Assembly: GCA_030656215.1 (NCBI GenBank)
Contig: JAUSOD010000008.1
Location: 62,001 to 126,000 of the forward strand
Reading direction: 5' to 3'
Length of the DNA stretch: 64,000 nt
Source of the DNA: Azoarcus sp.
GTDB lineage: Bacteria > Pseudomonadota > Gammaproteobacteria > Burkholderiales > Rhodocyclaceae
The notes under the pieces: model-generated
Databases searched by the model: none
What the model saw: the letters and a program-made list of their open reading frames with translations, nothing else
Told to the model about the DNA's origin: nothing
Position numbers and translations under genes: made by a program
Shown: piece after piece, positions 34,624 to 42,426 of the stretch
Position numbering within the stretch: the first letter of the stretch is position 1
Layout: the number at the start of each line of letters is the position of its first letter

Positions 34624-35931
34624 ATGACATTCAAGCCGACACGAATTGCTCGGGCACTGGGGCGGGGGCTGACCGGCTTTGCGGTGTTTGCCGCAGTGCC
34701 GGGCTTGGTCGCTGCCGCAGAGGCGGACTCCGATGGGCCGGAGATGATCCGGATGCAGCAGCAGATCTCCGCACAAAACCGACAGATCGATGTGCTGAGG
34801 GCCGATCTCGCCCGCCAGGAGGCGGCGTTGGCGGATTTGCGGCGCGCACTGGGTGTCGGTGAGATGCGTGGGCGGGGCACGGAGGCCGCGCCGGGCGACA
34901 CCAGCGCACCCGTGGTGGTGGCCCAGCAGGAGGCGCCGCAGCAGCAGCCTGTCGGTCAGGCACCGGACCCCGAGCGTGCCGCCCGTGAGCGCGAGATGGC
35001 GACGGTGGGGTTCGAACAGCCCGGGATCCTGACTGCGCCAGGTAAATGGGTCGTCGAGCCCTCGCTGCAGTATGCCTATTCGTCGAGCAATCGCATTGCG
35101 CTGGTCGGCTACACGGTGATTCCGGCCATCCTCATCGGCCTGATCGACGTGCGCGAAGTCAAGCGCAATACCTTCACTGCTGCGCTCACCGTCCGCCGCG
35201 GCATCACCAATCGCTTCGAGATGGAAGCAAAGATCCCCTGGCTCTATCGTTCGGATACCAGCGTCAGTCGCGAGATTGCCTCCGGTACGGCGGTGGATTC
35301 GGTGTTCGATGCCGACGGTCGCGGCCTGGGCGACGTCGAGATCGCCGGCCGCTATCAACTCAACGACGGTGGCGGTGACAGTCCCTACTACATCGCCTCG
35401 TTGCGGTTCAAAACCCGCACCGGCAAGGATCCATTCGAGGTCGAGACCAACCGGACACTGCCGGGCGGTCGCGGCACCGGCCTGCAGACCGAACTGCCCA
35501 CCGGGTCCGGCTTCTACAGCTTCACCCCCGGTCTGACCGTGCTGATTCCGTCCGACCCGGCTGTGTTCTTCGGTGGTATTAGTTACCAGCACAGCATCAA
35601 GCGCAGCAATGTGAAGGCCAAGACCGACGGTGGAGACATCCTCATCGGCGACGTCGCCCCCGGCGGCGTGATCGGATTCAACTTTGGCATGGGTTTGGCG
35701 CTCAACGATCGCTCTTCGTTCAGTATCGGCTACGACCACCAGTCGGTCGGCAAGGTGAAGATCAATGGCAGTACCGCAGCAGGCTCGGTCCGGGTGCAAC
35801 TCGGCACGCTCTTGCTCGGTTACTCGCACCGCCTGAACACGGGGAATATGGTCAATCTGTCGGTCGGGGTAGGGGTGACCCGCGACACGCCGGACGTGCA
35901 GCTCACGCTGCGCATGCCGTTCTCGCTGTAG
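34624..35931 (+). CDS. FapF-like outer-membrane protein (coiled coil plus beta-barrel)
   Basis: Secreted protein of 435 residues with a signal peptide (cleavage likely after AAVPGLVAAA). A strong coiled coil follows at about residues 38-78 (MIRMQQQISAQNRQIDVLRA), then a Pro/Gln/Ala linker, and from about residue 135 a beta-barrel domain ending in Leu (LRMPFSL). This order is that of FapF, the pore that exports Pseudomonas functional amyloid. The barrel also resembles the generic transporter family PF13557-type. It follows the VpsR-like regulator and a terminator, and is convergent with the C39/fibre operon. ATG 34624 follows GGGGAGGGGG. Identity as a FapF homologue is a domain-order inference. 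Confidence 0.72.
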   Translation: MTFKPTRIARALGRGLTGFAVFAAVPGLVAAAEADSDGPEMIRMQQQISAQNRQIDVLRADLARQEAALADLRRALGVGEMRGRGTEAAPGDTSAPVVVAQQEAPQQQPVGQAPDPERAAREREMATVGFEQPGILTAPGKWVVEPSLQYAYSSSNRIALVGYTVIPAILIGLIDVREVKRNTFTAALTVRRGITNRFEMEAKIPWLYRSDTSVSREIASGTAVDSVFDADGRGLGDVEIAGRYQLNDGGGDSPYYIASLRFKTRTGKDPFEVETNRTLPGGRGTGLQTELPTGSGFYSFTPGLTVLIPSDPAVFFGGISYQHSIKRSNVKAKTDGGDILIGDVAPGGVIGFNFGMGLALNDRSSFSIGYDHQSVGKVKINGSTAAGSVRVQLGTLLLGYSHRLNTGNMVNLSVGVGVTRDTPDVQLTLRMPFSL

Positions 35932-35969
35932 CTGTTGCCAGATTATAGGCATGCGCTACCGAGCTTACT

Positions 35970-36006
35970 GCGGTGCCGGAGCAGGTTTCCGGCGCCGCCC
36001 TTTTTT
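35970..36006 (+). terminator. Terminator between convergent FapF-like and FapE-like genes
   Basis: GCGGTGCCGGA (from 35970) pairs with TTCCGGCGCCGC (to about 35998) with one mismatch and a short loop, followed by CC and six T residues (36001-36006). It ends the FapF-like transcript just before the 3' end of the opposing gene. Confidence 0.75.
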
Positions 36007-36015
36007 GCTACCGGA

Positions 36016-37146
36016 TCAACGCATCAGCGAATGCACCATCGCGTCGCGCATTGAATGAGCCATCTGGCCGGTACGCAGCATTTCCATGCTGTTTACGGTG
36101 GCATTGATCGTCGTGACCGCGCGTATGTTCTGATTGTCGAGCGAGTTCTGGATCACGGTGGTAAGTGCGCCGGCATTGAGGGCATTGCCCACGAAAGTGT
36201 TGTTCGGGCCGTTCTGGATGACGGCGACCGTCGATCCCTCAGGCAGGCCCCGTCCGCTCAACTGACCCAGGTCAGCGAGGTTGACCGTGGTCACACTGCT
36301 CAGCACGCCGTTGATGTACACCGCGCGCTCGATGCCGAACGAAACCCTCAACCCGGACGGGGTTTCAAAGCCGCCGCGCAGGGTGTCGAGCTCGCTGTCC
36401 GCGATGGTGGGCGCTTCGGCGAGCCGGAGCGGGCGCAAGGGGCCGCGTGGCGGCGCAGTGCGGCTCGGACTGTCGCTGCGTGCAGTCTGCCGATCGTGCG
36501 GCTGAGCCGTCGCGGTGGGCAGTATAGGCCCGGCGAGCGTCGCAGCGGCCGTGCCGCGATCATCGTTATCGTGGTTCTGGGCATGGCTTGGCTCCTTGGC
36601 CGGGATGATTCCCGGCGTGTCTCCATAAGGGTCGGCTGTACGACCCGTTGGCAGGGGAATCTTGTCGATCGCTATGTCGCCCCCTGCCTTCAATGGGACA
36701 GCATTTCCGGCAACAGGCCTGATGGTCGCCTCCACCACCTCAGCACTTCTCGAAACCGGTCGGATCGTCGCTTCCACGACATCGGCGCGTCTCGAAACCG
36801 GCTGAATCGTCGCCTCCAGCACCTCCACAATCGTGAGCACAGGCTGGATGCCGGGATCTTCACTTGGTGCCGGCATTGCAAACTCGCGTTTGACGCACGT
36901 CCCACGCTCATCGAGCGGCCAGTCGGCCAGGCTCAGCAACTCGGCTGGAGGAGCCTCTCCCCGGGCGCAATGCCTTGGACTGAAGCCCTGCCGGATGGCG
37001 ACGGTGGTGTCGTCCATCACGCTGCGGATGCCATCGCCGGAGATACTGGCGGACAGGGGCTGTTCGTCCTCCACCAGCGCCTGAACGATACCCGCACTCA
37101 GGGCCGAGAGCAGTGTTATCAGGAGGGTCAAGGGGGGTCTGGTCAT
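36016..37146 (-). CDS. Secreted repeat protein, possible Fap-like minor fibre component
   Basis: Protein of 376 residues with an N-terminal export signal (PLTLLITLLSALSAGIVQA). Two Cys (60 and 84) could form a disulfide. A 14-residue repeat occurs three times at about 107-147, with core EATIRPVSR. The middle is rich in Ala, Pro, Arg and Asp. The C-terminal 110 residues contain Asn/Gln-rich beta-like segments (VAVIQNGPNNTFVG, TTVIQNSLDNQNI) that recall the endings of the two other secreted proteins of this operon. It lacks the C-terminal CxxC of canonical Fap fibre proteins. It is the last gene of the operon, 11 bases after the C39 peptidase. ATG 37146 chosen for the signal peptide. Confidence 0.6.
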   Translation of the reverse strand: MTRPPLTLLITLLSALSAGIVQALVEDEQPLSASISGDGIRSVMDDTTVAIRQGFSPRHCARGEAPPAELLSLADWPLDERGTCVKREFAMPAPSEDPGIQPVLTIVEVLEATIQPVSRRADVVEATIRPVSRSAEVVEATIRPVAGNAVPLKAGGDIAIDKIPLPTGRTADPYGDTPGIIPAKEPSHAQNHDNDDRGTAAATLAGPILPTATAQPHDRQTARSDSPSRTAPPRGPLRPLRLAEAPTIADSELDTLRGGFETPSGLRVSFGIERAVYINGVLSSVTTVNLADLGQLSGRGLPEGSTVAVIQNGPNNTFVGNALNAGALTTVIQNSLDNQNIRAVTTINATVNSMEMLRTGQMAHSMRDAMVHSLMR

Positions 37147-37157
37147 GGCGTGTTGCC

Positions 37158-37859
37158 TTAGTAATCCCATGTGCCGCGTTGCAGCAACTGCACATCGACC
37201 ATGTTTCGGTCGAGGCCACGCGCAAGCGGAGCCCGGGGGAGGATGCGCCAGTCGGACTCCTCGTTGAAGCGGGCAATATCCACACGGTTGCGGGCAACCA
37301 GGAGGATGCTGTTGATCCAGATCTGTTCGAACCTGCTCCGCGGCATTACTCGGGTGCCCATTGCCGGGTCGCCGAGCAGGACCTTGTCTGCACGCAAACC
37401 CTTGATCACCACGAAATGTGCGTAACCATTCTCCTGGATCAGCGCGATAGCCGGAACGCCGGCCGAGGCGAGCTGGTCGAGCGACGCCTCGATACCGTCG
37501 GCCCGAAAGCCCAGGTGGTCGAGATAGCGTTTCATATCCAGCATGGAGAAGCCTTCGACCCGGATCTTCTCCTGGTTGCCGTGTTCGAACATGGTCTGGA
37601 ACACCTGCGCTTCATCCACCTTGTAATCGTAGTGGTGGGTAAGCAGGGTGGCGACCGCCGCCGAGCCGCAACTGAAATCGTACTGCTGCCGCAGCGTGGA
37701 CATGAAGCGGGCACCCTTCATGCTGACCGTGGGGATGGTCAATTGTCCGCCGAGCGGGGCGAGCATCCGAAGGCTGTCGGAAAATGCCGGCGTGGCGATG
37801 AGAGATTGAACCACCGCCACGACGGTAAGCAAGGCTCGATGCAGTGCGGGGCGCTTCAT
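37158..37859 (-). CDS. C39-family peptidase, FapD-like
   Basis: Periplasmic papain-like peptidase of 233 residues with a signal peptide (ALLTVVAVVQSLIATPAFS). Catalytic residues of peptidase C39 are in place: Cys in QQYDFSCGSAAVATLL, His in GYAHFVVIKGL and Asp in LLGDPAMG. There is no ABC transporter or ATPase domain, which separates it from bacteriocin-exporting C39 proteins. In Pseudomonas, FapD is a C39-like protease needed for amyloid export through FapF. The gene is between a small secreted protein gene (12-base gap) and the repeat-protein gene, all in one operon. Confidence 0.85.
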   Translation of the reverse strand: MKRPALHRALLTVVAVVQSLIATPAFSDSLRMLAPLGGQLTIPTVSMKGARFMSTLRQQYDFSCGSAAVATLLTHHYDYKVDEAQVFQTMFEHGNQEKIRVEGFSMLDMKRYLDHLGFRADGIEASLDQLASAGVPAIALIQENGYAHFVVIKGLRADKVLLGDPAMGTRVMPRSRFEQIWINSILLVARNRVDIARFNEESDWRILPRAPLARGLDRNMVDVQLLQRGTWDY

Positions 37860-37871
37860 TATCCTGCCCCT

Positions 37872-38222
37872 TCACTGCACCTGGACATTGAGGATGACTG
37901 CGTTCTGAATCAGCACTCCGTTGCCGGAGTTCTGGATGAACATCGGCATGCCGGATGCCCCTGCCAGGGCCCCGCCCGAAACGACATTGTGGCCGGTCAC
38001 GACGTTGTGCGCCTCCACTTCGCTCACTGAGCCGATTGCGCGAATCTCGCTCAGATGAAGATCTGCGCCGCCGCGCTGCCCGGCAAGCACATCTGACTCC
38101 ATTACTCTGCCTCCCAGCTCTAGCATGGCCGGGTTGGTCTCCTCTGCATGCACCGAGACGGGCGAACTGCAGGTCACCGCCAGTGCAATACCCAGGGCGA
38201 TCATGGACAAATCGGGTCTCAT
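37872..38222 (-). CDS. Small secreted protein with Gln/Asn C-terminal motif
   Basis: Protein of 116 residues with a signal peptide (IALGIALAVTCSSPVSVHA). The mature part ends with FIQNSGNGVLIQNAVILNV, a motif also seen in the Gly-rich protein upstream and, in part, in the repeat protein downstream. There are no cysteines after the signal. It starts at ATG 38222 behind a strong AGGAGG. I do not recognise a family. From position and ending it may be a nucleator or minor fibre subunit, like FapA/FapB in role, but this is inference. Confidence 0.65.
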   Translation of the reverse strand: MRPDLSMIALGIALAVTCSSPVSVHAEETNPAMLELGGRVMESDVLAGQRGGADLHLSEIRAIGSVSEVEAHNVVTGHNVVSGGALAGASGMPMFIQNSGNGVLIQNAVILNVQVQ

Positions 38223-38290
38223 GGTCTGCCTCCTACAGCATTTGCTGCATGGATACCGGGCGGACGGGCCGCCCGGTATCGGTACCAGGC

Positions 38291-40084
38291 TTACCTGAGG
38301 TTCAGGTTGGCCTGCACGTTTGCGCTTTGCTGCACCAAGGCACCAATCCCCGTGTTCTGGGCATTGATGATGATGCCGGCGCCATTGGTGAAGCTGCCGC
38401 TGATGGTGTTGGACATGTTGAAGTGTCCCGCATCCACCATGACTGAACCGCCAGCGCCGCCCGCACCGCCGTTGCCGCCCTGGCCGGCGCCACCGGTCGC
38501 AGCGCCTGCAGTGTTGGTGCCACCAGCGCCGCCAGCGCCACCCTGTCCACCCTGGCCGGAACCGCCTGCACCGCCTGTGCCGCCGGTGGCCGCGCCACCG
38601 TTTGCGTCGCCGCTGGATGCGGTGCTGGTGCCGCCGGTTGCGTCGCCGCCGGTTGCCGCGCCACTCGTGGCCGAGCCACCGGCGCCACCGTCACCACCGG
38701 CGTTCGAGGCTGTACCACCCGCGCCGCCGTTGGCTGCCGCGTTGCCGGAATTGGCTGCCGCACTGGATGTCGCCGAACCGCCGGTCGAGGTGTTGCTTCC
38801 ACCACCTGCAGTGGCGGTACCCGCAGTTGCGCTTGCGCCACCGGAGGTTGCCGCACCACCGGTGCCGGTGCCGGCGCCGCCGGTAGACGTTGCAGCCTGC
38901 GTGCTGCTGCCGCCGGTGCTGGTTGCCGCACCCGACGTACCGCCGGTCGACGTGCCCGCACCACCGGTGCCGCCTGCGCCGCCGGTCGCGGTCGGGGTGT
39001 TGCTGGCGGTCGCCGCATCGTCGCCGCGCCCGCGCGTCCGTGCCGTGGCGTCGTCAGCCTTCGCAGTTGCACCACCACCGTTCGCGCCACCACCTTCGGC
39101 GCCGCTACCACCGGCTTCGGTGCTGGACTTCGTGCTGCCGCTGTAGGCCTTGTCGGCAGCCCACGCATCGCCGCCGCTACCCTTGGCGTTGCCGCCATCG
39201 GCGCTGTCCTTGGCCCAGGCATCTCCACCGGAGGCCTTCGACCCGCCGGCATAGCCCTTGGCGTCGCCGCCGATAGCCCTGTCGCTCGCGCTTGCGTTAC
39301 CTGACCTTGCGTCGGCAGCGTCGCCACCGTTGGCCCTGGCGTTCTCGGCATTGCCACCATCGCCGCCACTGCCGCCTTTTACGTAGCCGGAGTCGGCATC
39401 GCCGCCATAGGCCTTGCTGCCGCCCGCATACGCCTTGCCGCTGTCGGCATCGCCGCCGTGTGCGTGTGCGCCGTTTCCGCCATCGCCACCATCGCCACCA
39501 TAGGCTTTGCCGCCGTCGCCGCCATTGGAACCCTTGGCATCACCACCGATGGCCATGCCACCATCACCACCGTACGCTTTACCGCCGTCGCCACCGTTGG
39601 CATTGCCGGAGTTCGTTGCCGTGTTGCCGAGTCCATGCACATGGATCCTGGTCACCATCCCGTCAAGTTTGCTCAATGCCGTTGCTGATGTTTTGTTGAA
39701 CGAATCGGTCATTGCAGACGAAGCGGTCGAGCCGTTGTTTGCAGCGGCGTTGCCATAATCCTTGGCCATCGCCATGCCCTTGTTGTTGCGGTTGTCGCCA
39801 ACGCTCTTGTCGTTCTTCTGATCGGAGTTATTGCGGTTGTCGGAGTTGTTGCTGTTGTCCGAATTGTTGCTGTTATCCGAGTTGTTGCTGTTGTCGGTAT
39901 TGGCATTCCAGGTCGCGCGTGAGTACTCGTTGGCCTGCGGCCCGGTTCCACCCTGGGCCGAATGAGCTTCGGCATTTTGCTGCACATCCCTGCCTTCGCT
40001 GAGATTGTTGGTCGGGTTGGCCATCGCCTGGGTGGCAACACCGAAAGCAAGTGCAATTGCACCTGATAGCAGACTGAGTCTCAT
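38291..40084 (-). CDS. Large Gly/Ala/Asn-rich secreted protein, candidate fibre subunit
   Basis: Low-complexity exported protein of 597 residues; ATG 40084 follows GAGGAGGAAAT, and the signal peptide is SLLSGAIALAFGVATQAMA. Mature regions in order: a short N-terminal part; a DNSNNS repeat (about five units, residues 65-95); a linker with SATALSKLDGMVTRIHVHG; a long stretch of GGDGGKAYGGDGG-type repeats (about 155-320); Ala/Thr/Gly-rich repeats (to about 550); and a C-terminal tail INAQNTGIGALVQQSANVQA. There is no LPXTG, RTX nonapeptide or cysteine-rich region. A sigma-54 promoter lies 63 bases upstream. It is probably the main structural subunit of an extracellular fibre or matrix, in the position FapC holds. 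Confidence 0.72.
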   Translation of the reverse strand: MRLSLLSGAIALAFGVATQAMANPTNNLSEGRDVQQNAEAHSAQGGTGPQANEYSRATWNANTDNSNNSDNSNNSDNSNNSDNRNNSDQKNDKSVGDNRNNKGMAMAKDYGNAAANNGSTASSAMTDSFNKTSATALSKLDGMVTRIHVHGLGNTATNSGNANGGDGGKAYGGDGGMAIGGDAKGSNGGDGGKAYGGDGGDGGNGAHAHGGDADSGKAYAGGSKAYGGDADSGYVKGGSGGDGGNAENARANGGDAADARSGNASASDRAIGGDAKGYAGGSKASGGDAWAKDSADGGNAKGSGGDAWAADKAYSGSTKSSTEAGGSGAEGGGANGGGATAKADDATARTRGRGDDAATASNTPTATGGAGGTGGAGTSTGGTSGAATSTGGSSTQAATSTGGAGTGTGGAATSGGASATAGTATAGGGSNTSTGGSATSSAAANSGNAAANGGAGGTASNAGGDGGAGGSATSGAATGGDATGGTSTASSGDANGGAATGGTGGAGGSGQGGQGGAGGAGGTNTAGAATGGAGQGGNGGAGGAGGSVMVDAGHFNMSNTISGSFTNGAGIIINAQNTGIGALVQQSANVQANLNLR

Positions 40085-40146
40085 GATTTCCTCCTCTGGC
40101 ACTGTGTGAGGGCGGGGCCCAACGTCCCACCTCAGGAGCCCTAACC

Positions 40147-40161
40147 GCAACTCTCGTACCA
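40147..40161 (-). promoter_or_regulatory. Predicted sigma-54 (-24/-12) promoter of the fibre operon
   Basis: On the minus strand, TGGTACG (40161-40155), four bases, then TTGC (40150-40147). This differs from the consensus TGGCACG-N4-TTGC at one base. Transcription would begin near 40136, giving a leader of about 50 bases. It matches the presence of a GAFTGA-containing activator gene in the same locus. The remaining 40162-40432 carries no gene, only palindromes. Confidence 0.75.
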
Positions 40162-40201
40162 GCTTCATCCAAAGCCACGTATTTGCTGGGTTGTGGCGAT
40201 C

Positions 40202-40235
40202 CATACGGCATCGTCCGGATGCGTTTTTTCGTATG
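40202..40235. promoter_or_regulatory. Nested inverted repeats upstream of the sigma-54 promoter
   Basis: CATACG (40202-40207) pairs with CGTATG (40230-40235), and inside it GCATC (40208-40212) pairs with GATGC (40218-40222). They lie 41-74 bases upstream of the -24 element and could be activator or IHF-related sites. Confidence 0.35.
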
Positions 40236-40360
40236 CAGGGAGGAAAAGTGTCAAGATCTGTTACAGGGTCTGCGGCCCATATACCCGTGACAGCGACCGG
40301 TAAGGGCAGAAACTGCGCCACGCGTAAGGCGTTTGGGGCCAGTGCGCGTCAAGGAGGGGG

Positions 40361-40378
40361 TGTATCAGGCTTGATACA
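40361..40378. promoter_or_regulatory. Perfect 18-base palindrome, candidate enhancer site
   Basis: TGTATCA-GGCT-TGATACA, with seven-base perfect arms, lies about 200 bases upstream of the sigma-54 promoter. That distance is normal for an enhancer bound by a sigma-54 activator. It is also 55 bases downstream of the SLC13 gene end. Confidence 0.45.
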
Positions 40379-40432
40379 GGGTGTTACCCGATTTTCCGGA
40401 ATGGTGCAGTGCGAGCAGGTCGCGGCGTTGGT

Positions 40433-42238
40433 TCAAGTCCCGGTCAGCGGCCAGAAGATCGGAATCAGCACGCTGGCGCTGATCCACACGATCAGGTTCA
40501 GCGGAATCCCGAGGCGGGCGAAGTCGGTGAACTTGTAGTTGCCCGCGCTGTAGACCAGGGTGTTGGTCTGATAGCCGATCGGGGTCGCAAAGCTCGCGCT
40601 GGCGGCGAACATCACCCCGACCACGAAAGGCCGCGGGTCCACGCCGAGGTGCTGGGCGATGCCGATCACGATCGGGGTAAACAGCACTGCGACCGCATTG
40701 TTGCTGATGAACTCGGTGGCGATCGAGGTGAGCAGGATCACCAGCGACAGCATCATCCACGGCGATAGCCCACCACCCACGTCGACCAGAGTGCTGGCCA
40801 GCAGCTTGTCCAGCCCGGAGTTCTGCATCGCGATGCTGATCGCCAGCATGCCGAAGATCAGCATCAGGATCGGCCATTCGATAGCCTTGTAGGCTTCGTC
40901 GGCGCGCAGGCAGCCGGTCGCGACCACGATCACCGCGCCGATGATCGCCAGGCCCTCGATGGGCATCACGTTGAGGGCCGCCAGCAACATGACCCCGGCA
41001 ATGGTGGCGAGTGCGATCGGGGCTTTGCCCTGGTTGTTGACCGGTGCCTTGCCGTCGGTGATCGCGAACAGGTCGCCGTTGTCGCAGAAGCGCTTGATCT
41101 GTGCCTGCGTGCCTTCGACCAGCAATACGTCGCCGAACTGGAGCTGGAAGTCGTCGCCGATGTCGGCGATCGACGCGTTTTTGCGATGCACCGCAATCAG
41201 GTGGATGCCGTAACGTGCGGCGAGGTCGAGGTCGCGGATCGGGCGCAGCACGTAGCGCGAGGTCTGGCCGACGATGGCCTCGACCATCACCACATCGCGT
41301 CGGCGCAGGGTTTCCAGGTCGTGTGGGTCGGTGTTCTGGATCTGCATGCTGACCAGATCGGTGCTGCTGCGCAGGTCCATCATGCCGCTGCTGCGGCTGT
41401 GCACCACCACCCGGTCGCCGACCATCAGCACGGTGTCGGGGGGCGGGGCGGAAACCTCGTCGTCGCCGCGAAACAGGTTCAGCACCTTGATCGTGCCGTT
41501 CGACAGCCGGGCCTCCTTGAGTGTGCGTCCTGCAAGGCGCGAGCCCTCGGGGACGAACAATTCGGTCATGAACAGACGATCGCCGCTGCCGGTGAATTGC
41601 TGGGTCAGCGTCTCGCGTACGGGCAACAGGCGTGGTGCGAGCCAGAACATGAAGCCGCAACCGAGTACGGCAATGATGATTGCCGGGGGGCTGATTTCGA
41701 ACATCCGAAACGGTGCCAGCCCCATGTTGCGTGCCACGCCATCGACCAGGATATTGGTCGAGGTGCCGACCATGGTGATCATGCCGCCGAGTATGGTGGC
41801 GTACGAAAGCGGAATCAGCAGGCGCGAGGGGGCCACGTTGTAGCGTCCGGCCATCGCGATCACCGCCGGAATCATCACCATCACCACCGGGGTGTTGTTG
41901 ATGAAGGGCGATACCAGCAGGCCGACGGCGAGCATCCCGAACAGCAGATGCCGCTCGCTGCGCCCGGCCAGCGCGCCCAGCCATTCGCCCAGCCGGTCCA
42001 CGCAGCCGGTCTTGCTCAGTGCGCCACTGATGATGAACAGACAGGCAATCGTGATCGGCGCGCTGTTGCTGAATACCCCCAAGACCTGCTTCGGCGTGAG
42101 CAGACCGAGCGCCAGCAGCAAGGCCACCACGCTCATCACCGCAACGTCGGGCTTGAGCCATTCGCGCACGAAGACCGTGAACAGGCCAATCAGGGCAAGG
42201 CCTACGATCAGTGCGTGAAGAGACTCGGGGACCAGCAT
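40433..42238 (-). CDS. SLC13/DASS-family permease with two TrkA-C (RCK_C) domains
   Basis: Inner-membrane anion or dicarboxylate transporter of 601 residues. About ten hydrophobic helices are split into two halves by a cytoplasmic region. SLC13-type signatures are FINNTPVVMVMIPAVIAMA and, in the second half, ATEFISNNAVAVLFTPI. The central region (about 210-380) holds two RCK_C/TrkA-C domains (MTELFVPEGSRLAGRTL and VVMVEAIVGQTSRYVLRPI). Substrates in this architecture include sulfate, citrate or other anions; none can be chosen here. ATG 42238 is used; GTG three codons upstream is possible. The gene is separate from the fibre operon. Confidence 0.88.
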   Translation of the reverse strand: MLVPESLHALIVGLALIGLFTVFVREWLKPDVAVMSVVALLLALGLLTPKQVLGVFSNSAPITIACLFIISGALSKTGCVDRLGEWLGALAGRSERHLLFGMLAVGLLVSPFINNTPVVMVMIPAVIAMAGRYNVAPSRLLIPLSYATILGGMITMVGTSTNILVDGVARNMGLAPFRMFEISPPAIIIAVLGCGFMFWLAPRLLPVRETLTQQFTGSGDRLFMTELFVPEGSRLAGRTLKEARLSNGTIKVLNLFRGDDEVSAPPPDTVLMVGDRVVVHSRSSGMMDLRSSTDLVSMQIQNTDPHDLETLRRRDVVMVEAIVGQTSRYVLRPIRDLDLAARYGIHLIAVHRKNASIADIGDDFQLQFGDVLLVEGTQAQIKRFCDNGDLFAITDGKAPVNNQGKAPIALATIAGVMLLAALNVMPIEGLAIIGAVIVVATGCLRADEAYKAIEWPILMLIFGMLAISIAMQNSGLDKLLASTLVDVGGGLSPWMMLSLVILLTSIATEFISNNAVAVLFTPIVIGIAQHLGVDPRPFVVGVMFAASASFATPIGYQTNTLVYSAGNYKFTDFARLGIPLNLIVWISASVLIPIFWPLTGT

Positions 42239-42426
42239 GACGCTCACAGGAAATAGGGTGTGTGGAGCGTCACGTTACCGCAGTGCGGAAAGACTTCAAA
42301 AGAATAAAAAGTTTCGTCTATATGCTCTTGAGTGTTGGTCAGGCATCCCTTGCTGCAATGGCCTTCATTCTGTGCACGTGTGCGTAGGGGTGGGACGGCA
42401 TTCCGCCGTTCGTGGGGCATTGCGGT

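Noticed and set aside
33697-35952. 751-codon minus-strand frame opposite the VpsR-like and FapF-like genes
   Set aside because: Spans two genes and a clear terminator on the other strand; no signal or domain.
38148-39146. Pro/Ala-rich 332-codon plus-strand frame opposite the Gly-rich gene
   Set aside because: Its Pro repeats are simply the complement of Gly codons of the exported protein, which has the signal peptide and ribosome-binding site.
38450-39600. Regular short repeats that could suggest a CRISPR array
   Set aside because: The period is in multiples of three, spacers are not unique, and the repeats code for Gly-rich protein segments.
36016-40084. Bacteriocin or lanthipeptide cluster suggested by a C39 peptidase
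   Set aside because: The C39 protein is a free exported peptidase without ABC or membrane domains, no double-glycine leader peptides are present, and the exported proteins carry ordinary Sec signals.
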